This document shows positions 9,137 through 18,985 of a DNA stretch of 64,000 nt, piece by piece. Position 1 is the first letter of the stretch. Each line of letters opens with the position of its first letter. A program made the position numbers and the translations under genes. Source of the stretch: Desulfovibrio sp. (GTDB taxonomy: Bacteria; Desulfobacterota; Desulfovibrionia; Desulfovibrionales; Desulfovibrionaceae); NCBI GenBank assembly GCA_016218665.1, contig JACRDI010000004.1, forward strand, positions 1 through 64,000. The letters are read 5' to 3'. The notes under the pieces are model-generated. The model made no database searches. It saw only the letters and a list, made by a program, of their open reading frames with translations, and was not told where the DNA came from.

Positions 9137-9808
9137 ATGTCCGATCTCGCCCAGTACATCCGCGACCTGACGGTGCTCCTCGTGCCGCTGCTCTTGACCA
9201 TCACCTGCCACGAGGCCGCCCACGGCCTGGTGGCCAGCTGGCTGGGCGATCCCACGGCAAAGCTTGCCGGGCGCATCACCCTCAATCCGGTCAAGCACGT
9301 GGATCCCTTCGGCTTCTTGATCATGCTCGTGCCGCCGCACATCGGCTGGGCCAGGCCCGTGCCCGTGGACGCGCGCTACTTCAAGAACCCGCGCACCGGC
9401 ATGCTGCTGGTGGCCCTGGCCGGGCCCGGCGCCAACGTGCTGGTGGCCCTGCTCTGCGCGGCGCTGTTCCACGGACTGGCAGCCGTGCCCGTGGCCGACC
9501 AGGACGGCACGCTGGTGAAGGTGCTGGTGCCGCTCATCACCATGGCCCAGGCTGGGGTGTACGTCAGCCTGCTCATCGGCGCCTTCAACCTGCTGCCCAT
9601 CCCCCCGCTGGACGGCAGCAACATCGTGGCCCGCTTCCTGCCCGAGGACCTGGCCTGGCGCTACATGGAACTGGGCCGCTACGGGGTGCTGTTCATCATC
9701 GGCATCCTGATCCTCGGCAGCTTTGCGGGCATCAGCCTGTTCGGCACCCTGCTCTTCCCCGTGGTGGAGCGCGCGGCCAATCTCATGGGCATGAACGCCT
9801 ATTTCTAA
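9137..9808 (+). CDS. Site-2 protease family protein (peptidase M50)
   Basis: HEAAHG metalloprotease motif, NLLPIPPLDGS, multi-TM. Confidence 0.9.
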   Translation: MSDLAQYIRDLTVLLVPLLLTITCHEAAHGLVASWLGDPTAKLAGRITLNPVKHVDPFGFLIMLVPPHIGWARPVPVDARYFKNPRTGMLLVALAGPGANVLVALLCAALFHGLAAVPVADQDGTLVKVLVPLITMAQAGVYVSLLIGAFNLLPIPPLDGSNIVARFLPEDLAWRYMELGRYGVLFIIGILILGSFAGISLFGTLLFPVVERAANLMGMNAYF

Positions 9809-9839
9809 CTCCACCCTCTAACAAAAGCACAGCACCGCC

Positions 9840-10850
9840 ATGACCGCCAAAAAAGAATGCATCGTCTCCGGCATGCGCCCCACCGGGCCGCTCCATCTGG
9901 GCCACCACTTCGGCGTGCTCGCCAACTGGCTTGCGCTGCAGGAGGAGCACGACTGCCTGTTCTTCGTGGCCGACTGGCACGCGCTGACCACCGAGTACGC
10001 CGACCCCAGGAAGGTCAAGGGCTTCGTGCCCGGCCTCGTGGTGGACTGGATCGCCGCCGGGCTTGACCCCGAAAAGTGCGCCATCTTCCAGCAGTCCCAG
10101 GTGAAGGAGCACGCCGAGCTGCACTTGCTGCTCTCCATGCTCACCCCGGTGAGCTGGCTGGAGCGCAACCCCACCTACAAGGACGTGGCCACCGAGCTGG
10201 CCGGGCAGAAGGACCTGGCCACCTACGGCTTCCTGGGCTACCCGGTGCTCATGGCGGCGGACATCATCCTCTACCGCTCCACGGCCGTGCCCGTGGGCCA
10301 GGACCAGCTGCCCCACCTGGAGCTCACCCGCGAGATCGCCCGGCGCTTCAACTTCCTCTACTGCGCAGAGGACAAGCCCTTCTTCCCCGAGCCCAAGGCC
10401 ATGCTGACGGAAGAGGCCAAGCTGCCCGGCCTGGACGGCCGCAAGATGAGCAAGAGCTACGGCAATTCCATCTCCCTGGGCGAGCCGCTGGAGGAGATAG
10501 CCCCCAAGGTGAAGGGCATGCTGACGGACAAGAACCGCCTGCGCAAGAGCGACCCCGGCGACCCGGCCGTGTGCAACCTCTACCCCTATCACAAGCTTTT
10601 GACCGACGAAGCCAAATGCGCGGAGATCCGCGAGGGCTGCGTCAAGGCCACCTGGGGCTGCGTGGACTGCAAGAAGGTGCTCATGGAGAGCCTGACCCGC
10701 TTCCTTACGCCCATCCACGAGCGCAGGAAGGCCCTGGAGGCCGACCCCGAGCGCCTGTGGCACATTCTGCAGCAGGGCAACGCCCGCGCCCGCGCCCGCG
10801 CGGCCGAGAACATGGAAGCCATCCGCAAGGCCCTGAACTTCGATTTCTAA
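9840..10850 (+). CDS. trpS: Tryptophan-tRNA ligase
   Basis: SGMRPTGPLHLGHHFG (HIGH) and KMSKSYGN (KMSKS). Confidence 0.95.
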   Translation: MTAKKECIVSGMRPTGPLHLGHHFGVLANWLALQEEHDCLFFVADWHALTTEYADPRKVKGFVPGLVVDWIAAGLDPEKCAIFQQSQVKEHAELHLLLSMLTPVSWLERNPTYKDVATELAGQKDLATYGFLGYPVLMAADIILYRSTAVPVGQDQLPHLELTREIARRFNFLYCAEDKPFFPEPKAMLTEEAKLPGLDGRKMSKSYGNSISLGEPLEEIAPKVKGMLTDKNRLRKSDPGDPAVCNLYPYHKLLTDEAKCAEIREGCVKATWGCVDCKKVLMESLTRFLTPIHERRKALEADPERLWHILQQGNARARARAAENMEAIRKALNFDF

Positions 10851-10933
10851 CCCGCGGACGCACGGGGCCGGAGCCGGGCGCAAACGCCCCCCGGTTCCGG
10901 CCCTTTTTCCGTTCCGGAGACAAGGAGAGGACG

Positions 10934-12127
10934 ATGAGCGAGAAGGCCTGCGTATCCAACACCCGCGTGTGCAAGCGCGCCAGCGAGATCACCCCGTTTC
11001 TGGTCATGGACATCCTGGAGGCCGCGCACAAGCTGGAAGCCGCGGGGCACGAGGTCATCCACCTGGAGATCGGCGAGCCGGACTTCGACACGCCGGAGTG
11101 CATCAAGGAGGCGGCCCGGAAGGCCCTGGCCGACGGCGAGACCCACTACACCCACAGCCTGGGCCTGCTCCCCCTGCGCGAGGCCATCTGCGAGGATCTC
11201 TTCGAGCGTTACGGCGCCAAGGTGGACCCCGGCCAGGTCATCGTGACCCAGGGCACCTCCCCGGCCATGCTGCTGCTCTTCTCCACCATCCTGGAGGCCG
11301 GGGACGAGGTCATCCTCTCCGACCCGTCCTACGCCTGCTACGACAACTTCATCCGCTTCGCCGGGGCAAGGCCCGTGCGCGTGCCGGTGACCGAGGACGA
11401 CAGCTTCCAGTACCGGCCGGAGGCCATAGCCGCCGCCATGACGGACAAGACCCGGGCCGTGCTGCTCAACTCCCCGGCCAACCCCACGGGCACGCTGCTT
11501 TCCGCCGAGCGCATGGACGCCGTGTGCCGCCTGGCGGACAGCCGGGGCGCCTGCATCGTGTCCGACGAGATCTACCACGGGCTGGTGTACGAAGGCCGCG
11601 AGCACAGCGTGCTGGAGTTCAGCGACCGGGCCTTCGTGCTGAACGGTTTTTCCAAGCTCTACGCCATGACCGGCTGGCGGCTGGGCTACCTGGTGGCGCC
11701 CAGGGAATTCATCCGGCCCATGCAGAAGCTGTGTCAGAACTTCTTCATCAGCGCCAACTCCGTGGCCCAGCGCGCGGGCATCGCGGCGCTCAAGGAATCG
11801 GCCGCCGACGTGGCGCGCATGAAGGCCATCTACGACGAGCGCCGGCGCTTCCTGCTGCCGAAGCTGAAGGCCCTGGGCCTGGGCGTGGCCCACGACCCCA
11901 CCGGCGCCTTCTACGTGCTGGCCAATGCACGGAAGTGGGCCGAAAAATTCGGCGGCAGTTCCCTCAAGCTGGCCTACGACATCCTGGAGAAATGCCACGT
12001 CGGCGTGACGCCCGGCATCGACTTCGGCCAGGGAGCCGAAGGGTTTCTGCGTTTTTCCTACGCAAATTCGCTGGAAAATATCGCCGAGGCCATGCGCAGG
12101 CTTGAGAAGTACGCCGCACAGGCGTAA
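10934..12127 (+). CDS. Pyridoxal phosphate-dependent aminotransferase (class I/II)
   Basis: LEIGEPDFDTP, NSPANPTGTLL, SDEIYHGLVY, NGFSKLYAMTGWRLGY. Confidence 0.92.
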   Translation: MSEKACVSNTRVCKRASEITPFLVMDILEAAHKLEAAGHEVIHLEIGEPDFDTPECIKEAARKALADGETHYTHSLGLLPLREAICEDLFERYGAKVDPGQVIVTQGTSPAMLLLFSTILEAGDEVILSDPSYACYDNFIRFAGARPVRVPVTEDDSFQYRPEAIAAAMTDKTRAVLLNSPANPTGTLLSAERMDAVCRLADSRGACIVSDEIYHGLVYEGREHSVLEFSDRAFVLNGFSKLYAMTGWRLGYLVAPREFIRPMQKLCQNFFISANSVAQRAGIAALKESAADVARMKAIYDERRRFLLPKLKALGLGVAHDPTGAFYVLANARKWAEKFGGSSLKLAYDILEKCHVGVTPGIDFGQGAEGFLRFSYANSLENIAEAMRRLEKYAAQA

Positions 12128-12179
12128 GGAAGGACACACGGAGATTCGGGCCGCGTCTTTTCGCGCCCGGAGTGAAACC

Positions 12180-12761
12180 ATGAGCCGTCTGCCCCGCCTG
12201 CTTTCCTGCCTGCTGCTTGCGGCCCTGGCCGCGGGCCTTGGCGCGCCCGCCGCCGCCCAGGACGCGGCGCGGCAGGAGGCCCCCGCCAAGCGGCAGGCCA
12301 CGGGCGGGACGCAACCCCGCAAGCCCGAGGCCAAGCCCAAGGCCCATACGGCCAAGTCCGCCCAGGCGCGCAACCAGGCGGGCAAGGCCCTGCTGGGCAA
12401 AAAGCAGGGGCAGGGCTCCGGTCTCAGCAAGGACGATCTATCCCGGCCGTACTCGGCCGACGCGTCCTATGGCCCGCCAGCCCCGCCCAAGGAGAGCGCC
12501 GGGGCCGACAACGCCACCGGCCTGAACTTCGACCTTGAGCCCAAGAAGCGGCCCTTCGCCCAAAAGCAGAAGCAGGAAGACTCGCCCATCAACTTCCGCA
12601 TCGGCCGCGACAAGGTCACCGATCCCCTCACCGGCATGGAGGTGGGTCCGAAGCCAGATGCCTCGGCCGCCAAGGAAAACATCAAGAACATGGACCTCAA
12701 GGGCGCGCTGGAGAAGTCCGGCGGCAAGGCCGAGGTCCAGGTGGACATCTTGAAATTCTAA
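12180..12761 (+). CDS. Hypothetical secreted protein (signal peptide, Lys/Pro/Ala-rich)
   Basis: MSRLPRLLSCLLLAALAAGLGAPAAAQ signal peptide; low-complexity body. Confidence 0.65.
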   Translation: MSRLPRLLSCLLLAALAAGLGAPAAAQDAARQEAPAKRQATGGTQPRKPEAKPKAHTAKSAQARNQAGKALLGKKQGQGSGLSKDDLSRPYSADASYGPPAPPKESAGADNATGLNFDLEPKKRPFAQKQKQEDSPINFRIGRDKVTDPLTGMEVGPKPDASAAKENIKNMDLKGALEKSGGKAEVQVDILKF

Positions 12762-12777
12762 CCCGGACGGCCGCCCC

Positions 12778-14031
12778 GTGCACATCCGCCTCCTCGATTT
12801 CCTCTCCGGCCTTTCCGGCGCACTGGACCTCATGAGCCCCGAAGTGGTGGGACACCACAAGCGCGTGGCCTATCTGGCCTCGCGCCTGGCCCACGCCCTC
12901 GGCGTGGACCGCAAGGAACGCACCGAGCTGTTCATGGCCGCCGTGCTGCACGACGTGGGCGGCTTCACCCTGCAGAGCAGGCTGGCGGCCCTGTCCTTCG
13001 AGGCCGACGGCGCGCGCCACGCCGAGATCGGCTACCGTCTCCTGCGCGACAACCCCCTGCTGGACGAGGCCGCGGTCATCGTGCGGCACCACCACACCCC
13101 GCGCTCGCGCTACGGCGTGCTGAACGAGCCAGTGCGCAAGCTCCAGCTCGCCGGCATCCTGAACCTGGCCGACCGCGTGGACGTGCTGACCCTGCGCCAC
13201 AAGGCCTGCGACCCCACAGAAATCATGGGGCACATCCGCCCCCGCGCGGGCTACCAGTTCGACCCCGCTGCGGTGGAGGCCCTGGGCGACCTGGCGGCGG
13301 AGCCCGGCTTCTGGGCGCCGCTGGCCCCCGCGGCCAAGGAAGACCCCACCCGCAGCCTGCCGGACGACATGTTCGACGAGCGCGGCTTCACCCACCAGGA
13401 GCTCATGCAGGCCTCCACGGCCTTCTCGCACATCATCGACTTCCGCAGCCGCTTCACGGCCACGCACTCCCGCGGGGTGGCCGAAACCGCCGTGATCCTG
13501 GCGGAAAAATCCGGCATGGAGGGCGCACGGCTCACGGCCATACGCCTGGCCGGAAACCTGCACGACATCGGCAAGCTGGCCGTGCCCTCGGAGATCATCG
13601 ACAAGCCCGGCCCCCTGAACGAGGCCGAGCGCGCCATCATGGAGCGCCACCCGGAGCTGGGCGAAACCATCCTCTCCAGCGTGCCCGGACTGGAGGACGT
13701 CACCGCCTGGGCCTCGCAGCACCACGAGAAGCTCAACGGCACGGGCTACCCCAACAGGCTCTCGCGGGAGGACATCCCCCTGGGCTCGCGCGTCATGGCC
13801 CTGGCCGACATCTTCACCGCCCTGCGCGAGGACCGGCCCTACCGGCCGGGCATCGAGAACGGGCGCACCATGGCCATTCTGGAAGGCATGGCCACCGGCG
13901 GGGCCCTGGACCCGGAGCTGGTGTCCCTCATGCGGGGCGGGCTGGTGGAGATAGACGCCTGCCGCCGCGCCGCCCAGGCCAGCGCGGCCGAGGAGTTCCG
14001 CCGCTTCTACACCGGCGTGCCGGCCCAGTAG
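12778..14031 (+). CDS. HD domain / HD-GYP domain protein
   Basis: N-terminal HD (HHKRVAYLASRL...AAVLHDVGG), C-terminal HD-GYP (NLHDIGKLAVP...HHEKLNGTGYP); GTG start. Confidence 0.88.
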   Translation: MHIRLLDFLSGLSGALDLMSPEVVGHHKRVAYLASRLAHALGVDRKERTELFMAAVLHDVGGFTLQSRLAALSFEADGARHAEIGYRLLRDNPLLDEAAVIVRHHHTPRSRYGVLNEPVRKLQLAGILNLADRVDVLTLRHKACDPTEIMGHIRPRAGYQFDPAAVEALGDLAAEPGFWAPLAPAAKEDPTRSLPDDMFDERGFTHQELMQASTAFSHIIDFRSRFTATHSRGVAETAVILAEKSGMEGARLTAIRLAGNLHDIGKLAVPSEIIDKPGPLNEAERAIMERHPELGETILSSVPGLEDVTAWASQHHEKLNGTGYPNRLSREDIPLGSRVMALADIFTALREDRPYRPGIENGRTMAILEGMATGGALDPELVSLMRGGLVEIDACRRAAQASAAEEFRRFYTGVPAQ

Positions 14032-14279
14032 CGGCGGCCCGGCGGAGCCCGCGACGTGGCTCCAGACGGCCGAGGCTTGCCAAGCACCGCCAAGGTCGCG
14101 TACATGCGGGGCATCCCGGCCGCATCCGCTCTGGCCGGGCCAGCCCCGGACGGTCTCCGGATTGGGCACGCACCGGCTGCAGCGCCTGTCGTTGGCACCT
14201 GTCGTTGGCACCAGCCGTAAGCGCCGATCATCAGCGCATTTGTTAGCGCCAATCGCAAAGATCAGTCGTAAGGACCAGC

Positions 14280-17200
14280 ATGAGCAACTTCGCGGCGGAC
14301 CTGCACATCCACTCGCGCTTTTCGCGCGCCACCAGCAAGGGGCTCACCATCCCCAACCTCGCCGCCTGGGCCGAGGTCAAGGGCATCGGCGTGCTGGGCA
14401 CGGGCGACTGCACCCACCCCGGCTGGCTGTCCGAGATCGAACGCATGCTCAAGGAGGACGGCTCCGGGCTGCTCTCCCTGCGCGAGCCGGGCGCCATCGC
14501 CGGGCAGATTCCCGGCCTGCCCACGCGGCTGGCGGGCTCCGCGCGGTTCATGCTCCAGGGCGAGATCAGCTCCATCTACAAACGCGGCGGCAAGGTGCGC
14601 AAGGTGCACAACCTGGTGTACCTGCCCACCGTCGAGGCGGCCAAGGCCCTCAACGCCAAGCTGGCCCAGGTGGGCAACCTGGCCTCGGACGGCAGGCCCA
14701 TCCTGGGACTGGACAGCCGCAACCTGCTGGAAATGGTGCTCGAAACCCACCCCGAGGCCTTCCTCGTCCCGGCGCACATCTGGACGCCCTGGTTCTCCCT
14801 CTTCGGCTCCATGAGCGGCTTCGACTCCGTGGAGGAGTGCTACGGCGACCTCTCGGAGCACATCTTCGCCATGGAGACGGGCCTGTCCTCCGACCCCGGC
14901 ATGAACTGGACCCTGTCCGCCCTGGACCGCTACCGCATGATCTCCAACTCCGACGCCCACTCCGGCGAGAAGCTTGGCCGCGAGGCCAACCTGTTCCGGG
15001 GCGAGGCGTCGTTCTCCGGCATCAGAAACGCCCTGCGGGCGCATTTGCCCCATGAGGAAAGGGCAGGAGAGGACGGCGGCTGCGAGTTCCTGGGCACCGT
15101 GGAGTTCTTCCCCGAAGAGGGCAAGTACCACCTGGACGGGCACCGCAAGTGCAACTGGAGCATGGAGCCCGGCGAAACCCTGGCCCACAAGGGACTGTGC
15201 CCGGTGTGCGGCAAGCCCGCCACCCTGGGCGTGCTGCACCGCGTGCTGGCCCTGGCCGACCGCCCCGAGCCCGCCCAGCCCCAAGGCCAGCCCGGCTACC
15301 ATTCGCTCATCCCCCTGCGCGAGGTGCTCTCCGAGGTGCTGGACGTGGGCGCGGGAGCCAAGGCCGTGACGGCCGAATATTTCCGCCTGCTGGGCCGTCT
15401 GGGGCCGGAGCTCTCCATCCTGCGCGAGGTGCCGCTTTCCGACATCGCCCGCGCCGCGCCCGTGCTGGCCGAGGCCGTGGAGCGCATGCGCGCGGGCAAG
15501 GTGCTGCGCCGCTCCGGCTTTGATGGCGAGTACGGGGTCATCACCGTGTTCACGCCCGAGGAACGCGCGCAGATGCGCCAGGGCCGCATGCTGGCCGGCA
15601 TGCCCGCCCGCCGGGGCCGCCGCCCGGCCCTGCAAAGCCCTTCCGAGCCGGAGACCGAAGCCGAAGGCGACCCCGCGCCGGCAGGTGCGGAAGCTCCGCG
15701 CCGGGCCGGGCTGAACCCGGAACAGGAGGCGGCCGTGCGCGCCGGGCTGGACTCCTCCGACATCGGCGGCGCAACGCCGACCGCCCCGGTGCTGGTGCTG
15801 GCCGGGCCGGGCACGGGCAAAACCCACACGCTCATCGCCCGCGTGGAGCGGCTTCTGGAAGCGGGCACAGCGCCCAAGTCCATCGCCGTGGTCACCTTCA
15901 CCCGCCGCGCGGCCGACGAACTGCACGAGCGCCTGGCCGCAAAATTCGGCGACCGCGCCGAGCTGCCCCTGGCCGACACCCTGCACGCCCTGGCGCTGGA
16001 TCTGTGGACCTCAAGCAAGGGCCAACCTCCGGTGCTGCTCTCCGAGGACGGGGCCAGACGCATGTTCCTGGAGGCCCTGCCCGAGGCCATGCCCAGGGCC
16101 GAGCGCCTGGCCCTCATCCGCCGCCACGCCCTGGCGCGCGAGACCCTCGTCCCCCTGGACGGCGAGGCGGGCGAGACCGCCGCCAAGGCCTGGGCCCAGG
16201 TGGCGGAGGCCAAGGCCCTGCGCAACCAGGCGGACTTCACGGACCTGCTGGAATTTCTTCTCGCCGCCGTGCGCGCGCCGGGCTTTGCCGCGCCCTTCGC
16301 CCACCTGCTGGTGGACGAGGTGCAGGATCTCTCGGCCCTGCAGCTGGAGGCCGTGCTTGGCCTCGCCGGGAGCCCCGCGCCGGGGCAGTGCCCGGCCATA
16401 CCCCCGGCCGGGCGTGACGGGACGGTGTCCGCGCCGGGTGACGACCCTGCGCTGGGGGATTCCGCGCGTGCCGTCGGCGGGGATGCAGACGCCATGAATG
16501 GCGGGATGGGGGACGGCGACGGGGAAGGCGGCGGCAAAAACGACGGGGAAAAAGACGGTTGCGCCCAGGCCCAAGCCAGGGGCCCGGTGGGCTTTTTCGC
16601 CATCGGCGACCCCAACCAGAGCATCTACGGCTTCCGCGGCGCGGCCGGGGACGTGCGGGAACGCCTGCTGGCCCGCTGGCCGGAGCTTCTCGTCATCAGC
16701 CTGGGCGAGAACTACCGCAGCGGCCAGGGCATCCTGGACGCCTCCGGCCACGTGCTGCCCGAGCACCCGCGCCTGCGCGCGCTGCCGGAAAACAGCGCGG
16801 AGGTGGAACTGGCCGAGGCCCCGGACGACCGGCACGAGGCCCGGCTCATCGCGGGGCGCATCGGCGCGCTCATCGGCGGCACCAGCCTCACCCTCATGGA
16901 CAGCGCCGCCGCCCCGGCGCTGGCTCCCGGCGACGTGGCCGTGCTGGTGCGCTTCCGCGCGCTCATCCCGCCGCTCAAGGCCGCGCTGGAGCAGGCCGGG
17001 CTGCCCTGCTCCGCCCCGGAGGCCGAGGTCTTCTGGGAGGAGCCGCGCGTGGCGGCCATCCTGGGCGTGGCCGGCCGGCTCTTCGGCCTGCCGCCGGAGG
17101 AGAAGGCCCAAGGCGGCGCGCCGGACACCGGGGAGACGGAGGGCATGGACGCGGACCTGCCGGAGTTCCTGCTGCTGCAGGGCCCGCGCGTGCTGCCCGC

Positions 17201-17711
17201 CGCCCTGCGCGAGACCCCGCCCTTTGACCGCTATTTCTGGGACGGCCCGGCCTTCCGCGACCTGTGCCTGGCCTTTGACGAGCATGGCGGCTGGGTGGGC
17301 CTGTTGGACTGGGTGCGCCTGGAGACGGGCTTCGCCAGCATCCGGCAGTCGGCCCAGAAGGTGCGCATATTGACCCTGCACGCGGCCAAGGGACTGGAGT
17401 TCGAGGCCGTGTTCCTGCCCGCCCTGGAGCAGGGCATCCTGCCCCTATGCGGCTTCGGCGCGGGAGATGCCGAACTGACGCCGGAGGCCCTGGCCGAGGA
17501 GCGCCGCCTGCTCTACGTGGGCATGACCCGCGCCAGGAGACGCCTGTGCCTGTCCTTCGCGCGCTCGCGCACCATCTACGGCAAGACGCTCACGCGCCAG
17601 CCCTCGCCCTTTGTGACCGAACTGGCGGACAGGCTGCCCGCCGGACTGCTGCGCCGCACGGTGCTGGCCCAGAAGGTCCAGACCCGGCAGACCCACCTCT
17701 CGCTGTTCTGA
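14280..17711 (+). CDS. EndoQ-like PHP-domain protein fused to a UvrD/Rep-family SF1 helicase
   Basis: N-terminus DLHIHSRFSRATSKG...HIWTPWFSLFGSMSGF...NSDAHS plus HRKC...CPVC zinc site (EndoQ-like); C-terminal half AGPGTGKTHTL, VDEVQDLS, GDPNQSIYGFRGA, YVGMTRARRRL. Confidence 0.9.
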   Translation: MSNFAADLHIHSRFSRATSKGLTIPNLAAWAEVKGIGVLGTGDCTHPGWLSEIERMLKEDGSGLLSLREPGAIAGQIPGLPTRLAGSARFMLQGEISSIYKRGGKVRKVHNLVYLPTVEAAKALNAKLAQVGNLASDGRPILGLDSRNLLEMVLETHPEAFLVPAHIWTPWFSLFGSMSGFDSVEECYGDLSEHIFAMETGLSSDPGMNWTLSALDRYRMISNSDAHSGEKLGREANLFRGEASFSGIRNALRAHLPHEERAGEDGGCEFLGTVEFFPEEGKYHLDGHRKCNWSMEPGETLAHKGLCPVCGKPATLGVLHRVLALADRPEPAQPQGQPGYHSLIPLREVLSEVLDVGAGAKAVTAEYFRLLGRLGPELSILREVPLSDIARAAPVLAEAVERMRAGKVLRRSGFDGEYGVITVFTPEERAQMRQGRMLAGMPARRGRRPALQSPSEPETEAEGDPAPAGAEAPRRAGLNPEQEAAVRAGLDSSDIGGATPTAPVLVLAGPGTGKTHTLIARVERLLEAGTAPKSIAVVTFTRRAADELHERLAAKFGDRAELPLADTLHALALDLWTSSKGQPPVLLSEDGARRMFLEALPEAMPRAERLALIRRHALARETLVPLDGEAGETAAKAWAQVAEAKALRNQADFTDLLEFLLAAVRAPGFAAPFAHLLVDEVQDLSALQLEAVLGLAGSPAPGQCPAIPPAGRDGTVSAPGDDPALGDSARAVGGDADAMNGGMGDGDGEGGGKNDGEKDGCAQAQARGPVGFFAIGDPNQSIYGFRGAAGDVRERLLARWPELLVISLGENYRSGQGILDASGHVLPEHPRLRALPENSAEVELAEAPDDRHEARLIAGRIGALIGGTSLTLMDSAAAPALAPGDVAVLVRFRALIPPLKAALEQAGLPCSAPEAEVFWEEPRVAAILGVAGRLFGLPPEEKAQGGAPDTGETEGMDADLPEFLLLQGPRVLPAALRETPPFDRYFWDGPAFRDLCLAFDEHGGWVGLLDWVRLETGFASIRQSAQKVRILTLHAAKGLEFEAVFLPALEQGILPLCGFGAGDAELTPEALAEERRLLYVGMTRARRRLCLSFARSRTIYGKTLTRQPSPFVTELADRLPAGLLRRTVLAQKVQTRQTHLSLF

Positions 17712-17893
17712 GCCCGCCCGCCGGAATCCGGCTGAGCCCAACGCAGTTGGGCCGGATGTGGCTGGGCCGGATGCTCCTGCCCTGCTGCGAATACCCCTGA
17801 TGCGCCTGTCCTGATGCGGACACGCCCGATGCCGACGGTTCTTGCGCAGATCTCCAGGCAGGCCGTCCAGGCGCGGGCTCTTCCAGGCCGCCG

Positions 17894-18805
17894 CTAGCGG
17901 GGCAGCGTGATCTCCCCGCGCAGGGCCTTGGCCTTGAGGATGAGCTCCGGCCGGTACTCGAAGTGCATGAGGTCGAACTCCGCCCACTTGCCGCCCCAGA
18001 TGAAGCCCTCGGCCTCGAAGGCCGCCACGATCTCCCGGGGGAAGGCCAGCACCTGGGCGGGCACCTTTTCCGGGTTCCGCATGCCCAGCCAGTAGGGCAA
18101 GTGGGAGTTCAGGTCCACGGCCACGCCGAAACTGTGCGCGCTCAGGCGGTCCGTGGCGGCAATGCTGCGCCAGCAGAACGCGCCCCCAAAGGGCCGCAGC
18201 GTCTTGGCCCACTCCGGATGCGCCGCCATTTGCGGCTCCAGGCGCTTCCACACGCGCTCCAGGGCGTCGGCCGCGCCGTAGCGCCCCTGCATGAGCGCCC
18301 CGTGCCCGTCGAAGCGCACGCTGCGACAGTTCTTGCGCGCCTCGGCCTCGCTCTTGCCGTACAGGGACAGGAAGAAGGCCTGCACGCGGTGCCGCCCCGG
18401 CGAAAAGTGCGGGGCAGGGCGCGCGCTGGCCTCGTCCACCGGTCCCAGCGGGTACACCTGGGCCAGCATGGTGCGCACGTCCGGGCGCTCCTCGGCCTCG
18501 GCCGGGGTGCGGGGCTTGCCGTCATCGTACGCCAGGCGCGCGCCGTCGGCCATGACCAGCTCCAGCATGCCGGAAGCGCCCCTGGCCATGCCCAGCACCG
18601 CGCCGGGATAGGCCGCGCGCAGCACGGAGAGGTCCAGGGCGGCGTCCGCAGGCAGCTCCGCGGCGGGCAGCAGGTCCGGGGCCGGCGATGGCCGGGCGTC
18701 GGGCTGGCGGGCCTCGGCCAGGCCGACCAGCCAAAGCAGGAAGAGCAGGAACAGGACGCCGAACGCCAGCCTGTAACGCCTGGGGGGGAATGGGTAGACG
18801 CTCAT
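17894..18805 (-). CDS. M15 family metallopeptidase (D-Ala-D-Ala carboxypeptidase/VanY-like)
   Basis: AHSFGVAVDLN and GGKWAEFDLMHFEYRPE; N-terminal TM/signal region; start MSVYPFPP at 18805. Confidence 0.85.
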   Translation of the reverse strand: MSVYPFPPRRYRLAFGVLFLLFLLWLVGLAEARQPDARPSPAPDLLPAAELPADAALDLSVLRAAYPGAVLGMARGASGMLELVMADGARLAYDDGKPRTPAEAEERPDVRTMLAQVYPLGPVDEASARPAPHFSPGRHRVQAFFLSLYGKSEAEARKNCRSVRFDGHGALMQGRYGAADALERVWKRLEPQMAAHPEWAKTLRPFGGAFCWRSIAATDRLSAHSFGVAVDLNSHLPYWLGMRNPEKVPAQVLAFPREIVAAFEAEGFIWGGKWAEFDLMHFEYRPELILKAKALRGEITLPR

Positions 18806-18985
18806 GCTGGCATGACTAGTCCTCCTGCGGGTCCGGGTCAACAGGACGGACTCCCATACGCATACCCATTTTCTGCGCCCTTGCCCCCCCGCCCCGGGGG
18901 GCTTATGTATCCTCCCACGGTCCTGGCCCGTCCCGCCTGAGAGACGCCCGGACGCCCCAAGGCGAACACACGCAAGGAGATTCGC

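Noticed and set aside
10076-10933. 683-aa ORF suggesting a trpS-overlapping N-terminal extension of the aminotransferase
   Set aside because: The first ~285 aa are a shifted frame of trpS; the real aminotransferase starts at MSEKACVSN (10934).
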